A DNA stretch of 64,000 nucleotides from contig NZ_JASSVS010000006.1 of assembly GCF_030250645.1 (NCBI RefSeq), positions 248,001 to 312,000 of the forward strand. The letters run 5' to 3'. Of this stretch, positions 8,634 through 17,306 are shown piece by piece (the first letter of the stretch is position 1; each line of letters starts with the position of its first letter). The stretch comes from Marinobacter azerbaijanicus. Lineage in GTDB: Bacteria; Pseudomonadota; Gammaproteobacteria; Pseudomonadales; Oleiphilaceae. The position numbers were made by a program, and so were the translations under genes. The notes below the pieces were generated by a model. That model made no database searches, was not told where the DNA came from, and worked only from the letters and a program-made list of their open reading frames with translations.

Positions 8634-8840
8634 GGCCGTTCTCCTTCATGTTCTGTTTATGAGCCAGTTCATCCTAAACCGCTCAGTGCAATGGTTGCAG
8701 ATTCACTTTGTTGGGTTTTTGACCAGCACAGATGCCATAAACCCATCACTGTCATGGTCAATTCTGTTCAATCTGTACTGGTGCGTGGCGAAAGTGACGA
8801 GAATGGCGAGAGTGAAGGGAGTAAAGGGAGTGGCGGTGAT

Positions 8841-9392
8841 TCAGACCTTCGGGGAGTGGATTCGGGAAAGCCTCCGACCCATCTCATCCGCGCCCAGGCG
8901 ATTCATCAATGCGATATTCTGCTCCGGTATGAGTTCCGCTCCCGGGTAGCCGTCAATGGCCCGCTCAAGGCTTGCTTCCCGCAGCAGGTGCAACATGGGG
9001 TAAGGTGATCGATTGGTGTAGTTCTCGGCGTCTTCCGGTTCGGTGCCACCGAACTGGTAGTCGGGGTGGAAGCTGGCAATCTGATAGATTCCTTCCAACT
9101 CCAGGTGCGCCAGAAGCCCGTCGGCAACGGCAAGAAATTCGTTGTATGCCATGAAATCCTGCAACACGGAAGGATGCACCAGCAGAGTTGTTTCAACGTC
9201 CGGGTGCTCATTCAGATACAGCAGTTCGTTCTGCAGCGTTAGCAGCAGCGCTTCTTCCGAGGTGGCATCGGTAACCGTAAAACGAATTTGCTCCTTCACC
9301 ATTTCCCTGCGGGCGAAAGGGCACAGGTTCAGTCCAATCACCACATCCGAAACCCATCGGCGGGTGGCTTCAATAACAGGATTGTGCTCCAC
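8841..9392 (-). CDS. DUF1415 domain protein
   Basis: A 183-residue protein of the DUF1415 family. Diagnostic blocks are TRRWVSDVVIGLNLCPFAR at about 10-28, LLVHPSVLQDFMAYNEFL near 93, YQIASFHPDYQFGGTEPEDAENYTNRSPYPMLHLLRE at about 122-158 and NIALMNRLG near 166. The invariant Cys24 and the His-Pro-Asp-Tyr stretch suggest an enzyme, but none has been assigned. It is transcribed away from the haloalkane dehalogenase gene; the 105-base gap between them holds both promoters. Confidence 0.88.
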   Translation of the reverse strand: MEHNPVIEATRRWVSDVVIGLNLCPFARREMVKEQIRFTVTDATSEEALLLTLQNELLYLNEHPDVETTLLVHPSVLQDFMAYNEFLAVADGLLAHLELEGIYQIASFHPDYQFGGTEPEDAENYTNRSPYPMLHLLREASLERAIDGYPGAELIPEQNIALMNRLGADEMGRRLSRIHSPKV

Positions 9393-9497
9393 GTGGACAC
9401 CTCCACATTCTGAAAAAAGGGACCGACACGCCTGCGGCGAGTCATGATATGTTAAGCAAGCTTACAATAATTCCATTACCGATTCCGGAGAATAATA

Positions 9498-10400
9498 ATG
9501 GACATACTACGAACACCTGACGAACGATTCGAGCGGCTGTTGGACTACCCTTTCAATCCCCATTACGTTGAGCTTGATGGTCTGCGCATGCATTACGTGG
9601 ACGAAGGACCGGAAGACGCAAAGCCCATACTGATGATGCACGGAGAGCCGTCCTGGTCCTATCTTTACCGCCACATGATCCCGATCTGTGCTGCTGCAGG
9701 GCATCGCGTCATCGCCCCGGATCTGATCGGCTTCGGCAAGTCCGACAAACCCTCGGATATCAACGCCTACAGTTACCAGAACCATATGGAATGGATGCAG
9801 TCGTTCCTGGAGCAGACCGATCTGCAGGACATCACCCTGGTCTGCCAGGACTGGGGCTCGCTGCTGGGCCTGCGGCTAGCTGCAGAAAACCCGGACCGGT
9901 TCCGTGCCATCGTCGTTGGAAACGGCATGCTGCCAACCGGCGATCAAGCGGTCCCCAAAGCCTTCCAGCTATGGAAGAACTTCGCCCTGTACAGCCCCTG
10001 GTTCCCCATCGCCCGCATAATCAACACCGGAAGCTTCCGCACCCTCGGCCCGGATGAGCGCCGTGCTTACGACGCGCCCTTCCCCGGCAAGAAATACAAG
10101 GCCGGTGCCCGCGCCTTCCCGAAACTGGTCCCCGTAAAGCCGGACGATCCAGCCAGCGAGCCCAACCGCAAGGCCTGGAAAGTGCTGGAACAATGGGACA
10201 AGCCGTTCCTCACCACATTCAGCAACGGCGACCCCATTACCCGGGGTGGTGACCGCTACATGCAGGAGCGGATTCCCGGTGCCCAGGGCCAACCCCACGT
10301 CACCCTGACCGGCGGCCACTTCCTGCAGGAAGACTCACCGGTGCAGTTTGCAAATGCAGTTAACGACCTGCTCAAGCGAATGGATGGCGAAAATTCCTGA
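9498..10400 (+). CDS. Haloalkane dehalogenase, subfamily I type
   Basis: Hydrolyses carbon-halogen bonds of haloalkanes to alcohols in the cytoplasm. The 300-residue alpha/beta hydrolase shows the full catalytic set of DhlA-like enzymes: HGEPSW at 48-53 (oxyanion hole), nucleophile D118 in CQDWGS with the halide-stabilising W119 beside it, and acid D245 in SNGD. Catalytic H274 lies in GGHFLQED, and a cap-domain Trp near 168 could be the second halide-binding residue. Start ATG 9498 follows CCGGAGAATAATA. The gene is monocistronic and ends just before a palindromic element. A haloalkane substrate is very likely from family; which one is unknown. Confidence 0.88.
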   Translation: MDILRTPDERFERLLDYPFNPHYVELDGLRMHYVDEGPEDAKPILMMHGEPSWSYLYRHMIPICAAAGHRVIAPDLIGFGKSDKPSDINAYSYQNHMEWMQSFLEQTDLQDITLVCQDWGSLLGLRLAAENPDRFRAIVVGNGMLPTGDQAVPKAFQLWKNFALYSPWFPIARIINTGSFRTLGPDERRAYDAPFPGKKYKAGARAFPKLVPVKPDDPASEPNRKAWKVLEQWDKPFLTTFSNGDPITRGGDRYMQERIPGAQGQPHVTLTGGHFLQEDSPVQFANAVNDLLKRMDGENS

Positions 10401-10411
10401 GATCTGAAAGA

Positions 10412-10514
10412 GCAAGGGGACAGGCCTTGCCAGAATCGTGCGTAGCCATGGATGGCGGAGCCGAGCGTACAGGGACGTATTCACAGCGTATTCTGGCAAG
10501 GCCTGTCCCCTTGC
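10412..10514. repeat. 103-bp palindromic element with perfect 25-base terminal inverted repeats (REP/MITE-like)
   Basis: Bases 10412-10436 are the exact reverse complement of 10490-10514; both arms contain AAGGGGACAGGCCTTGCC. The 53-base interior holds GGAGCCGAGCGTACAGGGACGTATTCACAGCG, split here only to describe it: GAGCGTACAGGGACG then TATTCACAGCG. It sits between the convergent dehalogenase and ybiT genes. The shape fits a REP/REPIN or MITE-type mobile repeat, and it can fold into a long hairpin that would end transcription from both sides. Copy number cannot be seen in this window. Confidence 0.75.
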
Positions 10515-10528
10515 GATCGCACCGATAC

Positions 10529-12115
10529 TCAGTAATAACCCTGGCTGCGCAGATAGTCATCGTAGCTGCCGCTGAAATCGGTGATGCCATCGGCCTTCAG
10601 CTCAATGATGCGCGTTGCCAGCGATGAAACGAACTCCCGGTCATGGCTGACGAATACCAGCGTGCCCGGGTAGTTCTCCAGGGCCAGGTTCAGGGCCTCG
10701 ATGGACTCCATGTCCAGGTGGTTGGTGGGTTCGTCCATCAGCATCACGTTGGGCTTTTCCAGGATCAGCTTTCCGAACAGCATGCGGCCCTGCTCGCCGC
10801 CTGAAATCACCTTGACCGACTTGCCGATATCATCCCCGGAAAAGAGCATGCGCCCCAGAGTGCCACGCACCAGTTGCTCCCCGCCGGTGGTCCATTGCGA
10901 CATCCAGTCAGTCAGGTTCATGTCCTCATCGAAATCGGACGTGTGGTCCTGGGCGTAGTAGCCAACCTGGGCACTGTCCGTCCACTTAACATCGCCGCTG
11001 TCAGGGGTCACGGTGCCTGCCAGACACTGCATCAGTGTGGTTTTACCGATGCCGTTGGGGCCGATGATGGCCACCCGTTCCCCGGCCTCAATCTTCAGGT
11101 TGAGCTTGTTGAACAACTTCTCGCCATCAAACCCTTTGGTCAGATCCATCAGGGTGACGGCCTGGCGGTGCAACTTTTTGGTCTGTTCAAAGCGGATAAA
11201 CGGGCTCACGCGGCTGGAAGGTTTCACTTCCTCAAGCTGGATCTTGTCGATCTGGCGGGCACGGGACGTTGCCTGCTTGGCCTTGGATGCATTGGCAGAG
11301 AAACGGCTGACAAACTGCTGCAGTTCGGCAATCTGGGCTTTCTTCTTGGCATTATCCGACAGCATGCGCTCGCGGGCCTGGGTGGCGGCGGTCATGTACT
11401 CGTCGTAGTTACCCGGGAACAGCCTCAGTTCCCCATAGTCCAGGTCCGCCATGTGGGTGCACACACTGTTGAGGAAGTGGCGGTCGTGGGAAATGATGAT
11501 CATGGTGCTGTCCCGCGCCACCAGAACGCTTTCCAGCCAGCGGATGGTATTGATATCCAGATGGTTGGTGGGCTCGTCCAGCAGCAGGATGTCGGGGTCG
11601 GAAAACAGCGCCTGGGCCAGCAATACGCGCAACTTCCAGCCTGGTGCAATCGCACTCATTGGCCCGTTATGCTGCTCAAGGGGAATGTCCAGCCCCAGCA
11701 GCAGCTCGCCGGCACGGGCATCGGCAGTGTAACCGTCCATCTCGGCAAACTGGACTTCCAGGTCGGCCACCGCCATGCCGTCCTCTTCGCTCATCTCTGC
11801 CTGCGAATAGATTCGGTCCCGCTCGGCTTTCACCCGCCAGAGTTCCTCATGACCCATGATCACGGTATCGATAACCGTACAGTCCTCGTAGGCGAACTGG
11901 TCCTGGCGCAATTTGCCCAGGCGCTGGTTCTGGTCCACCATGACCTGTCCGGCAGAGGGCTCCAGATCACCCCCGAGAATTTTCATGAACGTGGACTTGC
12001 CAGAGCCATTGGCGCCGATAAGGCCAAAGCGGTTGCCGTTGCCGAATTTGACGGAGACGTTTTCAAACAGGGGCTTGGCCCCGAACTGCATGGTAATGTT
12101 TGCGGTGGAAATCAA
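10529..12115 (-). CDS. ybiT: ABC-F family ATPase, YbiT type
   Basis: A soluble protein with two ATP-binding cassettes and no membrane segments, acting on ribosomes like other ABC-F factors. From TTG 12115 it has 528 residues, against about 530 for E. coli YbiT, with which it shares [43 protein letters not shown] and [11 protein letters not shown]. The second cassette has GPNGIGKTT, the ISGGEQ signature and [13 protein letters not shown]. The linker between cassettes (about 240-320) is charged and helical. The frame stays open upstream to 12526, but that extension has no family match and runs antisense to ppiC, so TTG is preferred. The first cassette's signature is degenerate, as in YbiT. Confidence 0.88.
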   Translation of the reverse strand: MISTANITMQFGAKPLFENVSVKFGNGNRFGLIGANGSGKSTFMKILGGDLEPSAGQVMVDQNQRLGKLRQDQFAYEDCTVIDTVIMGHEELWRVKAERDRIYSQAEMSEEDGMAVADLEVQFAEMDGYTADARAGELLLGLDIPLEQHNGPMSAIAPGWKLRVLLAQALFSDPDILLLDEPTNHLDINTIRWLESVLVARDSTMIIISHDRHFLNSVCTHMADLDYGELRLFPGNYDEYMTAATQARERMLSDNAKKKAQIAELQQFVSRFSANASKAKQATSRARQIDKIQLEEVKPSSRVSPFIRFEQTKKLHRQAVTLMDLTKGFDGEKLFNKLNLKIEAGERVAIIGPNGIGKTTLMQCLAGTVTPDSGDVKWTDSAQVGYYAQDHTSDFDEDMNLTDWMSQWTTGGEQLVRGTLGRMLFSGDDIGKSVKVISGGEQGRMLFGKLILEKPNVMLMDEPTNHLDMESIEALNLALENYPGTLVFVSHDREFVSSLATRIIELKADGITDFSGSYDDYLRSQGYY

Positions 12116-12311
12116 GAAGAAGCCTATCGATAGTGAGCACCGGGCAAGGGCCGGTTGGGAAAAGCCGGCATTGTACAGGTTTGTCAGCAAAATCGTCAGA
12201 CAGCAGAAACACGGATAAAAAGCGCTTGCCTCAGCAGCCCGGGGCGGGCAGCATTTCAACCTCGGCAACACCAACACACTCTTTATCACCCCATAAAAGG
12301 AATCCGACACA

Positions 12312-12590
12312 ATGACACAGGCAACTGCGCGCCACATACTGGTAGACAGCGAAGCAAAATGCGAAGAACTGAAAAAAGCCATTGAAGACGGCCAGGATTT
12401 TGCCGAAGTGGCAAAGCAGCACTCCTCCTGCCCTTCCGGCCGCAACGGCGGCGACCTTGGCTCCTTCGGCCCGGGCCAGATGGTTCCGGAATTCGACAAG
12501 GTGGTGTTCAACGGTGAAGTGAACAAGGTTCTCGGCCCGGTGAAGACCCAGTTCGGATATCACCTGCTGGAAGTCACCAGCCGGAGCTGA
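12312..12590 (+). CDS. ppiC: Parvulin-type peptidyl-prolyl cis-trans isomerase
   Basis: A 92-residue single-domain parvulin with no signal peptide, therefore cytoplasmic. The family motifs are complete: [56 protein letters not shown], and [14 protein letters not shown]. The His and Cys of the PPIase pocket (H8, C40) are in place. AAGGAAT precedes the ATG. Its stop TGA shares one base with the ATG of the next gene (TGATG), implying coupled translation. Confidence 0.92.
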   Translation: MTQATARHILVDSEAKCEELKKAIEDGQDFAEVAKQHSSCPSGRNGGDLGSFGPGQMVPEFDKVVFNGEVNKVLGPVKTQFGYHLLEVTSRS

Positions 12591-13519
12591 TGGGCATATA
12601 CGTGCCAGCTCGCAACGCCCGGATATGGCAATATCTGGCCTTTACGGGCGTTGTTCTGATAACACCCTTTTTCTTTGTTGGCGGCCCCGGATGGGCCGAT
12701 GGGCCGCTCTACAAATCTGCCTGGAACCTCGGGCATATCCTGTTCTTTACCCTGCTGACCCTTGCCGTGCAGCCCTGGCGGATCTGGGCTGGCTGGACGC
12801 TCTGGGGTGTCTCCACCGTGGCGGTGCTCATGCTTGGCGTGAGCATTGAGGTTCTCCAGTACGGATTCAACCGCCAGGTGGACTGGCAGGACATCCTCCG
12901 CAACCTGCTGGGAGTGTGGGCGGTACTTGCTGCCCGGCCCCAGGCTGGCCATTCACCAGTGGCCCTCTGGTCTCTCAGAATTCTTGTTGCGGTCCTGCTG
13001 ATTACCGAGATCAACGCGACCACAGCAGTGGCCATTCGACAGTACAGGGTTAGCCAATTGCTGCCGGAACTCTACGATTTCAGTCAGCCAGATCCTTCAC
13101 CCTTCTGGAATGGGGTGGTCACTCCCGCTGATGCAGCAGCCAGCGAGCAAAGCGGTCTCAGACTATCCCTGACAACGGCCCGTTATTCTGGCGCGTCCCT
13201 GCACAACTTTCCCGGTGACTGGCAAGGGTACGACCAGCTGGTAATTTCGCTGTACAATCCCGACGACCGGCCTCTATCTTTAACCCTGAGAATCAACGAC
13301 CTGGAACACGATCAGGGTGACAACGCCTACACCGACCGATTCAACACCCGACTCACGCTGGCCCCCGGCCTGAACAACTTCCACCTGGACCTTGAGCGTA
13401 TCAGGAAGGCACCGGCGGACAGAACCATGAACATGCAGGAAATAAGACGATTAATGCTGTTCACGGCAGGCCTGACGGAACCCAGAACCGTTTATCTGCG
13501 TGTCATCAGGTTGGAATGA
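12590..13519 (+). CDS. VanZ-like membrane protein with a periplasmic beta-rich C-terminal domain
   Basis: A 309-residue protein. The first about 145 residues hold four to five hydrophobic segments with the VanZ signature GVSIEVLQYGFNRQVDWQDILRNLLG (about 83-108; Glu, Gln and Asp-x-x-x-Asn are the conserved positions). The last about 150 residues look like a carbohydrate-binding or jelly-roll domain: LRLSLTTARYSGASLHNFPGDWQGYDQLVISLYNPDDRPL leads into alternating strands. The function of VanZ-family membrane proteins is poorly known, with one link to glycopeptide resistance. It overlaps ppiC by one base. Confidence 0.7.
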   Translation: MGIYVPARNARIWQYLAFTGVVLITPFFFVGGPGWADGPLYKSAWNLGHILFFTLLTLAVQPWRIWAGWTLWGVSTVAVLMLGVSIEVLQYGFNRQVDWQDILRNLLGVWAVLAARPQAGHSPVALWSLRILVAVLLITEINATTAVAIRQYRVSQLLPELYDFSQPDPSPFWNGVVTPADAAASEQSGLRLSLTTARYSGASLHNFPGDWQGYDQLVISLYNPDDRPLSLTLRINDLEHDQGDNAYTDRFNTRLTLAPGLNNFHLDLERIRKAPADRTMNMQEIRRLMLFTAGLTEPRTVYLRVIRLE

Positions 13520-13612
13520 TAAATTCATGCCCATGGACCAGTATTGATGAATGTGGAATACATAAAAAATCTTTCTGTCTGTCGAATATTATCCTGGTCT
13601 GCGGGCGATTAC

Positions 13613-14392
13613 ATGACGCTTATTAAGGCGCAAATGGTCGCGCTTGTTATTGTTTTTTCAAGTGCGGCGTTAGCAGCGGATGACAGGACGCTTACTATCA
13701 GCGTTGGCGATTGGCCTCCCTTTTTTGTGGAAGATGAGCCTGGGCAGGGTAGTGTTGCCCGACTGGTCACCGATATCTTTGCAGAAGCAGACTACGACGT
13801 GGAGTTCCACTTCCTTCCGTGGAAACGGGCCTACCGGGAGGCGGCGAATGGCAAGCACGATGCTACCGCAATCTGGATGTATGCCGCTGATCGGGAACAG
13901 GACTTCATCTTCAGCGATCCGGTGATGAAAGAACGTTTCGTGCTTTTCTTCCGGAAGGAGACCCCGGTCAAGTGGGAGCGCATGTCGGACCTCTCAGGCC
14001 TCCAGCTCGGAGGCAGCATTGGCTATAGCTATGGACCGACATTTGACATTGCTGTTGAGAACGAGGTCCTGGACGTGGAATGGGTAGCTTCTACGGAGCT
14101 GAATTTCCGCAGACTGCTGTTTGGTCACATAGATGCCTTTCCCGAGGAAATAAACGTTGGCTACTACATTCTCCGACGGGAAATGAACCAGGATGAAGCC
14201 CGAAATATTACCCACCATCCGGAGCCCATTTCCGAAAATGAGAGCTTCCTTCTATTCCCGGTAAACCAACCGGAAACAGACAGGCTTCGGAAGATCTTTA
14301 ACAGAGGCCTGAAAGCGTTCAGGGATGACGGCCGTTATGACGCGTATTTTGACAGCCGGCCCCAGGCTTCCCTGAATAGAACGGGTGGGTAA
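13613..14392 (+). CDS. Periplasmic substrate-binding protein, SBP_bac_3 family
   Basis: From ATG 13613 the protein has 259 residues with a signal peptide ending ALAADD. The mature part is a type-II periplasmic fold: LTISVGDWPPFFVEDEPGQG, ARLVTDIFAEADYDVEFHFLPWKRAYREAANGKHDAT, then a hinge and GGSIGYSYGPTF. The frame is open from 13544, but the first 23 residues (basic and Cys-containing) would bury the signal peptide, so 13613 is preferred. No permease or ATPase gene is adjacent, so it is an orphan binding protein, either a sensor partner or serving a distant transporter. The ligand is probably an amino acid or small acid. Confidence 0.75.
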   Translation: MTLIKAQMVALVIVFSSAALAADDRTLTISVGDWPPFFVEDEPGQGSVARLVTDIFAEADYDVEFHFLPWKRAYREAANGKHDATAIWMYAADREQDFIFSDPVMKERFVLFFRKETPVKWERMSDLSGLQLGGSIGYSYGPTFDIAVENEVLDVEWVASTELNFRRLLFGHIDAFPEEINVGYYILRREMNQDEARNITHHPEPISENESFLLFPVNQPETDRLRKIFNRGLKAFRDDGRYDAYFDSRPQASLNRTGG

Positions 14393-14401
14393 CCGAGCGT
14401 C

Positions 14402-15580
14402 TCAATCCAGTTTCCAGGGATTGGCCGTCAGCGGCTCGCTGCCATGCTCTTTCACCACAACAGTATCGCTGCAGCCAATGCCCCATTGACCCGGTATCCG
14501 CAGACACAGTGGCAGGTGGAACACCATGCCGGGCTGGAAAACCGCAGTCTCGCCGCGGGCAATAAACCCTGAACCTTCCACCCAGGAAGGGGGAAATTGG
14601 GCTCCCACGGTATAGCCAAACACGCCGGAGAAGAAAACCTCGCCGGCCAACGGAGCCATGGCCTGCTCAGCTGCCCTGGCGGCAGAATCAAAGGTTCTGC
14701 CCGGCACCATGGCCGCCTGTAGCGCATCCACAACACGTCGACACCCATCGAAAACAGTGCGCATTCTTGCGGAAGGCCGACCCGCCACGACGGTACGCAT
14801 CATCGGGGCCGTATAACGCTGCCAGACAGCACCGAACTCGAGGAATACCACATCGCCGTCTTCAACCCTGCAGCGCTTATGGTTGGTGTGAATCACGCTG
14901 CTTCTCTGCCCTACTGTCACGATGGGCTGCATGCTCATGAACTCACTGCCACCCTCGAGCAGGGCCCGGGCACCCACGGCTGCGATGTCGTTGTCGGTCA
15001 TGCCAGGGCATATGGCCGCTACCGCTGCATCGATACCCTGCCCGGTAATGCGGGCGCTCTGTCTCAGGCAGTCAATTTCCGCTGGTGATTTCACAATGCG
15101 GATACCCTTGAGCATGCCCGAGACATCCACAAACCGCGTGTCTGGCAGCCGCTGCCTCAACCCCTCTACAACACCCTGACGGAGTGATCCATGCCAGTAA
15201 TCAATACCAACCGTTGTTCCATGACCGCTCAGAGCCCGGGCCAACGGATCCAGCACATCACCAATACCCTCCCAGCGGTAGCCAATAACGTTATCAACCC
15301 GCGTGGTAATCATGGCGGGACCGGTTTCGATGGAAGGCACCTGCAACGTCAGTGTATCGCCTGTGACCACCAGCGCTACGTGAACGGATACCTCAAAGGT
15401 GCTGTAACCGGTCAGGTAGAAAAGATCGGAAGGATCCGTAAGCAGCAGTGCCCCGATATCCTCAGCTGCCATACTGGCTCTGAGTCGCTCAAGCCGTTGT
15501 TCATATTCGGCCTCGGGAAAAGGGCATTCCCGCCCCCTGAGTTCATTGGCCAGGGTTTTCTGGTAGGCATTAAAGTCCAT
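14402..15580 (-). CDS. M24-family (creatinase/ectoine-hydrolase-like) enzyme without metal ligands
   Basis: A 392-residue two-domain 'pita-bread' protein. The N-terminal creatinase domain (20-155) includes LLLTDPSDLFYLTGYST. In the catalytic domain (160-385) the usual DxG...D metal ligands are changed: E248 in VVFLEFGAVWQRYTAPMMRT occupies the first Asp site and Ala-Pro (258-259) the second. H231 and H234 in IHTNH persist. Loss of metal ligands is the hallmark of creatinase-like members, which cleave C-N bonds without metal, so a small amidinohydrolase or ectoine-type hydrolase role is more likely than peptidase. It converges with the binding-protein gene 9 bases away. Confidence 0.72.
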   Translation of the reverse strand: MDFNAYQKTLANELRGRECPFPEAEYEQRLERLRASMAAEDIGALLLTDPSDLFYLTGYSTFEVSVHVALVVTGDTLTLQVPSIETGPAMITTRVDNVIGYRWEGIGDVLDPLARALSGHGTTVGIDYWHGSLRQGVVEGLRQRLPDTRFVDVSGMLKGIRIVKSPAEIDCLRQSARITGQGIDAAVAAICPGMTDNDIAAVGARALLEGGSEFMSMQPIVTVGQRSSVIHTNHKRCRVEDGDVVFLEFGAVWQRYTAPMMRTVVAGRPSARMRTVFDGCRRVVDALQAAMVPGRTFDSAARAAEQAMAPLAGEVFFSGVFGYTVGAQFPPSWVEGSGFIARGETAVFQPGMVFHLPLCLRIPGQWGIGCSDTVVVKEHGSEPLTANPWKLD

Positions 15581-15655
15581 GGGGCAGTCTCCAGCGCGGA
15601 AGGTTCCTGTTAGAGACTGGACCCAAACCGGGTGCTTTTCAAACCCCGGATGATT

Positions 15656-16474
15656 TCAGCCCGGATTGAAAAACCGGACCAACTGGCCACCGACCGATTC
15701 CACGGGTTCGGTAATGGAGCGCTGAATGCTGTTGGTAACCACCCGTGTGAAAGCCGAGCCGGCATCGCTCTCAAGGAACTCAATGTACTCTTTCAACTCG
15801 GATGGGCTGAACTGCTGATAGGTATAAAGGTAGCCGTCGTAGACCTGCTGGGCGACCATCCCTCGCAACAGACCGCGCTGGCTTTCGATTTTCTGTTGCA
15901 GCTGCTCAAAGGTCGGCCCCTTGCTGCCGTTGAAAGCTGCCATCGCGGAGGCGAGCCCAAGCTGAACGGCTACCGTGGTATCTACGGCGCTCTCGGTGGC
16001 GCGGGCTGCCCGGTCAAAACGGTCAAACAGCTTGGCGCGCTCACTGCCCTTGTATTTCTCCTGCAGTGTTGACGCTCCGGCTTCCACTTTCTTCCAGGCA
16101 GCCGGGCTGGAGGCAGCCACTTCAGCCTGCGAGATCTTCTCTGCCAGGGGTGTCTCATACCAGGCTAGCACCCTGTTCAGTTGCTGGTCGCTCAGGCCCT
16201 GTTCCAGGTCTTCAACAACCCGTGCCCGGATCTCGGCAGCGCTGAATGCATTGCCCACGACATTGCTGATGGTGTTGGCGACAAAGGGCTCAACCCGGCC
16301 GCTCTGCCTCAGGCCCTCACGAATGCCCTGGCTCATCATCGCCGGATACTGGGCAACCACTTCGTCGACAGGCGACGCCCGGAGCACCGAATCGGCCAGC
16401 GGGCTGGCCGTGGCGGAACCACATACCAGCAAAAGAAAAAGTAAAGCCGGTTTAACTTGGGATAGTGCGCGCAT
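15656..16474 (-). CDS. DUF2059 domain periplasmic protein
   Basis: From ATG 16474 the protein has 272 residues: a signal peptide (MRALSQVKPALLFLLLVCGSATAS) and a helical mature domain. It contains two DUF2059-like segments: ILARYE-type QLNRVLAWYETPLAEKISQAEVAA near 105 and YLYTYQQFSPSELKEYIEFLESDAGSAFTRV near 225. DUF2059 proteins are secreted and their function is unknown. The frame continues upstream to 16828 across the divergent gene, but the signal peptide fixes the start. Confidence 0.85.
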   Translation of the reverse strand: MRALSQVKPALLFLLLVCGSATASPLADSVLRASPVDEVVAQYPAMMSQGIREGLRQSGRVEPFVANTISNVVGNAFSAAEIRARVVEDLEQGLSDQQLNRVLAWYETPLAEKISQAEVAASSPAAWKKVEAGASTLQEKYKGSERAKLFDRFDRAARATESAVDTTVAVQLGLASAMAAFNGSKGPTFEQLQQKIESQRGLLRGMVAQQVYDGYLYTYQQFSPSELKEYIEFLESDAGSAFTRVVTNSIQRSITEPVESVGGQLVRFFNPG

Positions 16475-16597
16475 GAACCTAGTATCCTGTGTTAACGAAG
16501 GCTTCTTATGCCATGGAGCCGGCGAGGCCTGCAAGCAAACTCGGCCGGTGTTTGATGACCATTTTGTAGTGTGGAGCAAAAGAGCGCTGTCCCGCCC

Positions 16598-17287
16598 ATG
16601 AAAAAACGTCGTAACCGACTGAAAATCTGGCAATCGCGTCTGCGATGGTATGGCCTGCCGACGCTCGGCCTGGTCATAGCGATAGTGGCGAGCCTGCGGT
16701 TCAGCCTGCTGGAACCGGACCCGCCGGCAAACCCGGAAAACGTCTGCGAGATTTTCCGGGAGCATCCGGTCTGGTACGACTACGCCAGCCGCTCGAAAGA
16801 GCGTTGGGGTACGCCCATCGCCACACAACTGGCCTTTGTTTACTATGAGTCGTCATTCCGCAGCCATGCCCGGCCGCCCCGTACCCGGCTGCTCGGATTC
16901 ATCCCCTGGACCCGGCCAACGTCTGCCTATGGCTACGCCCAGGCGCTGGATCCGGCATGGAGTGAATACCTGGAAGCAAACGGGGACGGGCTATCTGTAG
17001 TGAGAACCAACATGAAATACGCGCTGGATTTCGTAGGCTGGTACAACCACCTGACCAGGCGGGAGGTAGGCATTTCACTCAGCAGCCCGGAAAAGCTCTA
17101 TCTCGCCTACCATGAGGGCAGAAGTGGCTACCAGAGACAGAACTACCTCGCCAAGCCGGCGGTGATGTCACTGGCCAAACGGGTCGAGACCAGAGCCTTT
17201 CGCTATCATCGTCAGTTACAGACCTGTGAGGAAGAGTTCCAATGCTGGCGTTTCTACCAGTTCTGGCCATTCTGCGGCGATTGGTAA
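16598..17287 (+). CDS. Membrane-anchored SLT/lysozyme-like murein lytic enzyme (COG4764 type)
   Basis: From ATG 16598 the protein has 229 residues. A basic N-terminus and one transmembrane segment (about 16-40) anchor a lysozyme-like domain. ATQLAFVYYESSFR near 75 contains the Glu expected in a lytic transglycosylase (YESSF), followed by SAYGYAQALDPAW, and YLAYHEGRSGYQRQNYL near 165. The fold predicts cleavage of peptidoglycan glycan strands at the outer face of the inner membrane. A GTG at 16571 would add nine residues. The C-terminus is unusually rich in Cys and Trp (CEEEFQCWRFYQFWPFC). Confidence 0.75.
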   Translation: MKKRRNRLKIWQSRLRWYGLPTLGLVIAIVASLRFSLLEPDPPANPENVCEIFREHPVWYDYASRSKERWGTPIATQLAFVYYESSFRSHARPPRTRLLGFIPWTRPTSAYGYAQALDPAWSEYLEANGDGLSVVRTNMKYALDFVGWYNHLTRREVGISLSSPEKLYLAYHEGRSGYQRQNYLAKPAVMSLAKRVETRAFRYHRQLQTCEEEFQCWRFYQFWPFCGDW

Positions 17288-17306
17288 GGCAATTCCGAAC
17301 CCGCTG

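Noticed and set aside
10874..12133. A 419-codon open frame on the plus strand across ybiT
   Set aside because: It is antisense to both ATP-binding cassettes of YbiT, has low-complexity composition and no ribosome site. It is a frame shadow of the GC-rich gene.
12116..12526. A 137-residue N-terminal extension of YbiT
   Set aside because: The frame is open but antisense to ppiC, and YbiT homologs begin at the TTG-encoded residue; length then matches the family exactly.
16475..16828. A 118-residue extension of the DUF2059 protein
   Set aside because: It would remove the clear signal peptide from the N-terminus and run antisense to the SLT-domain gene.
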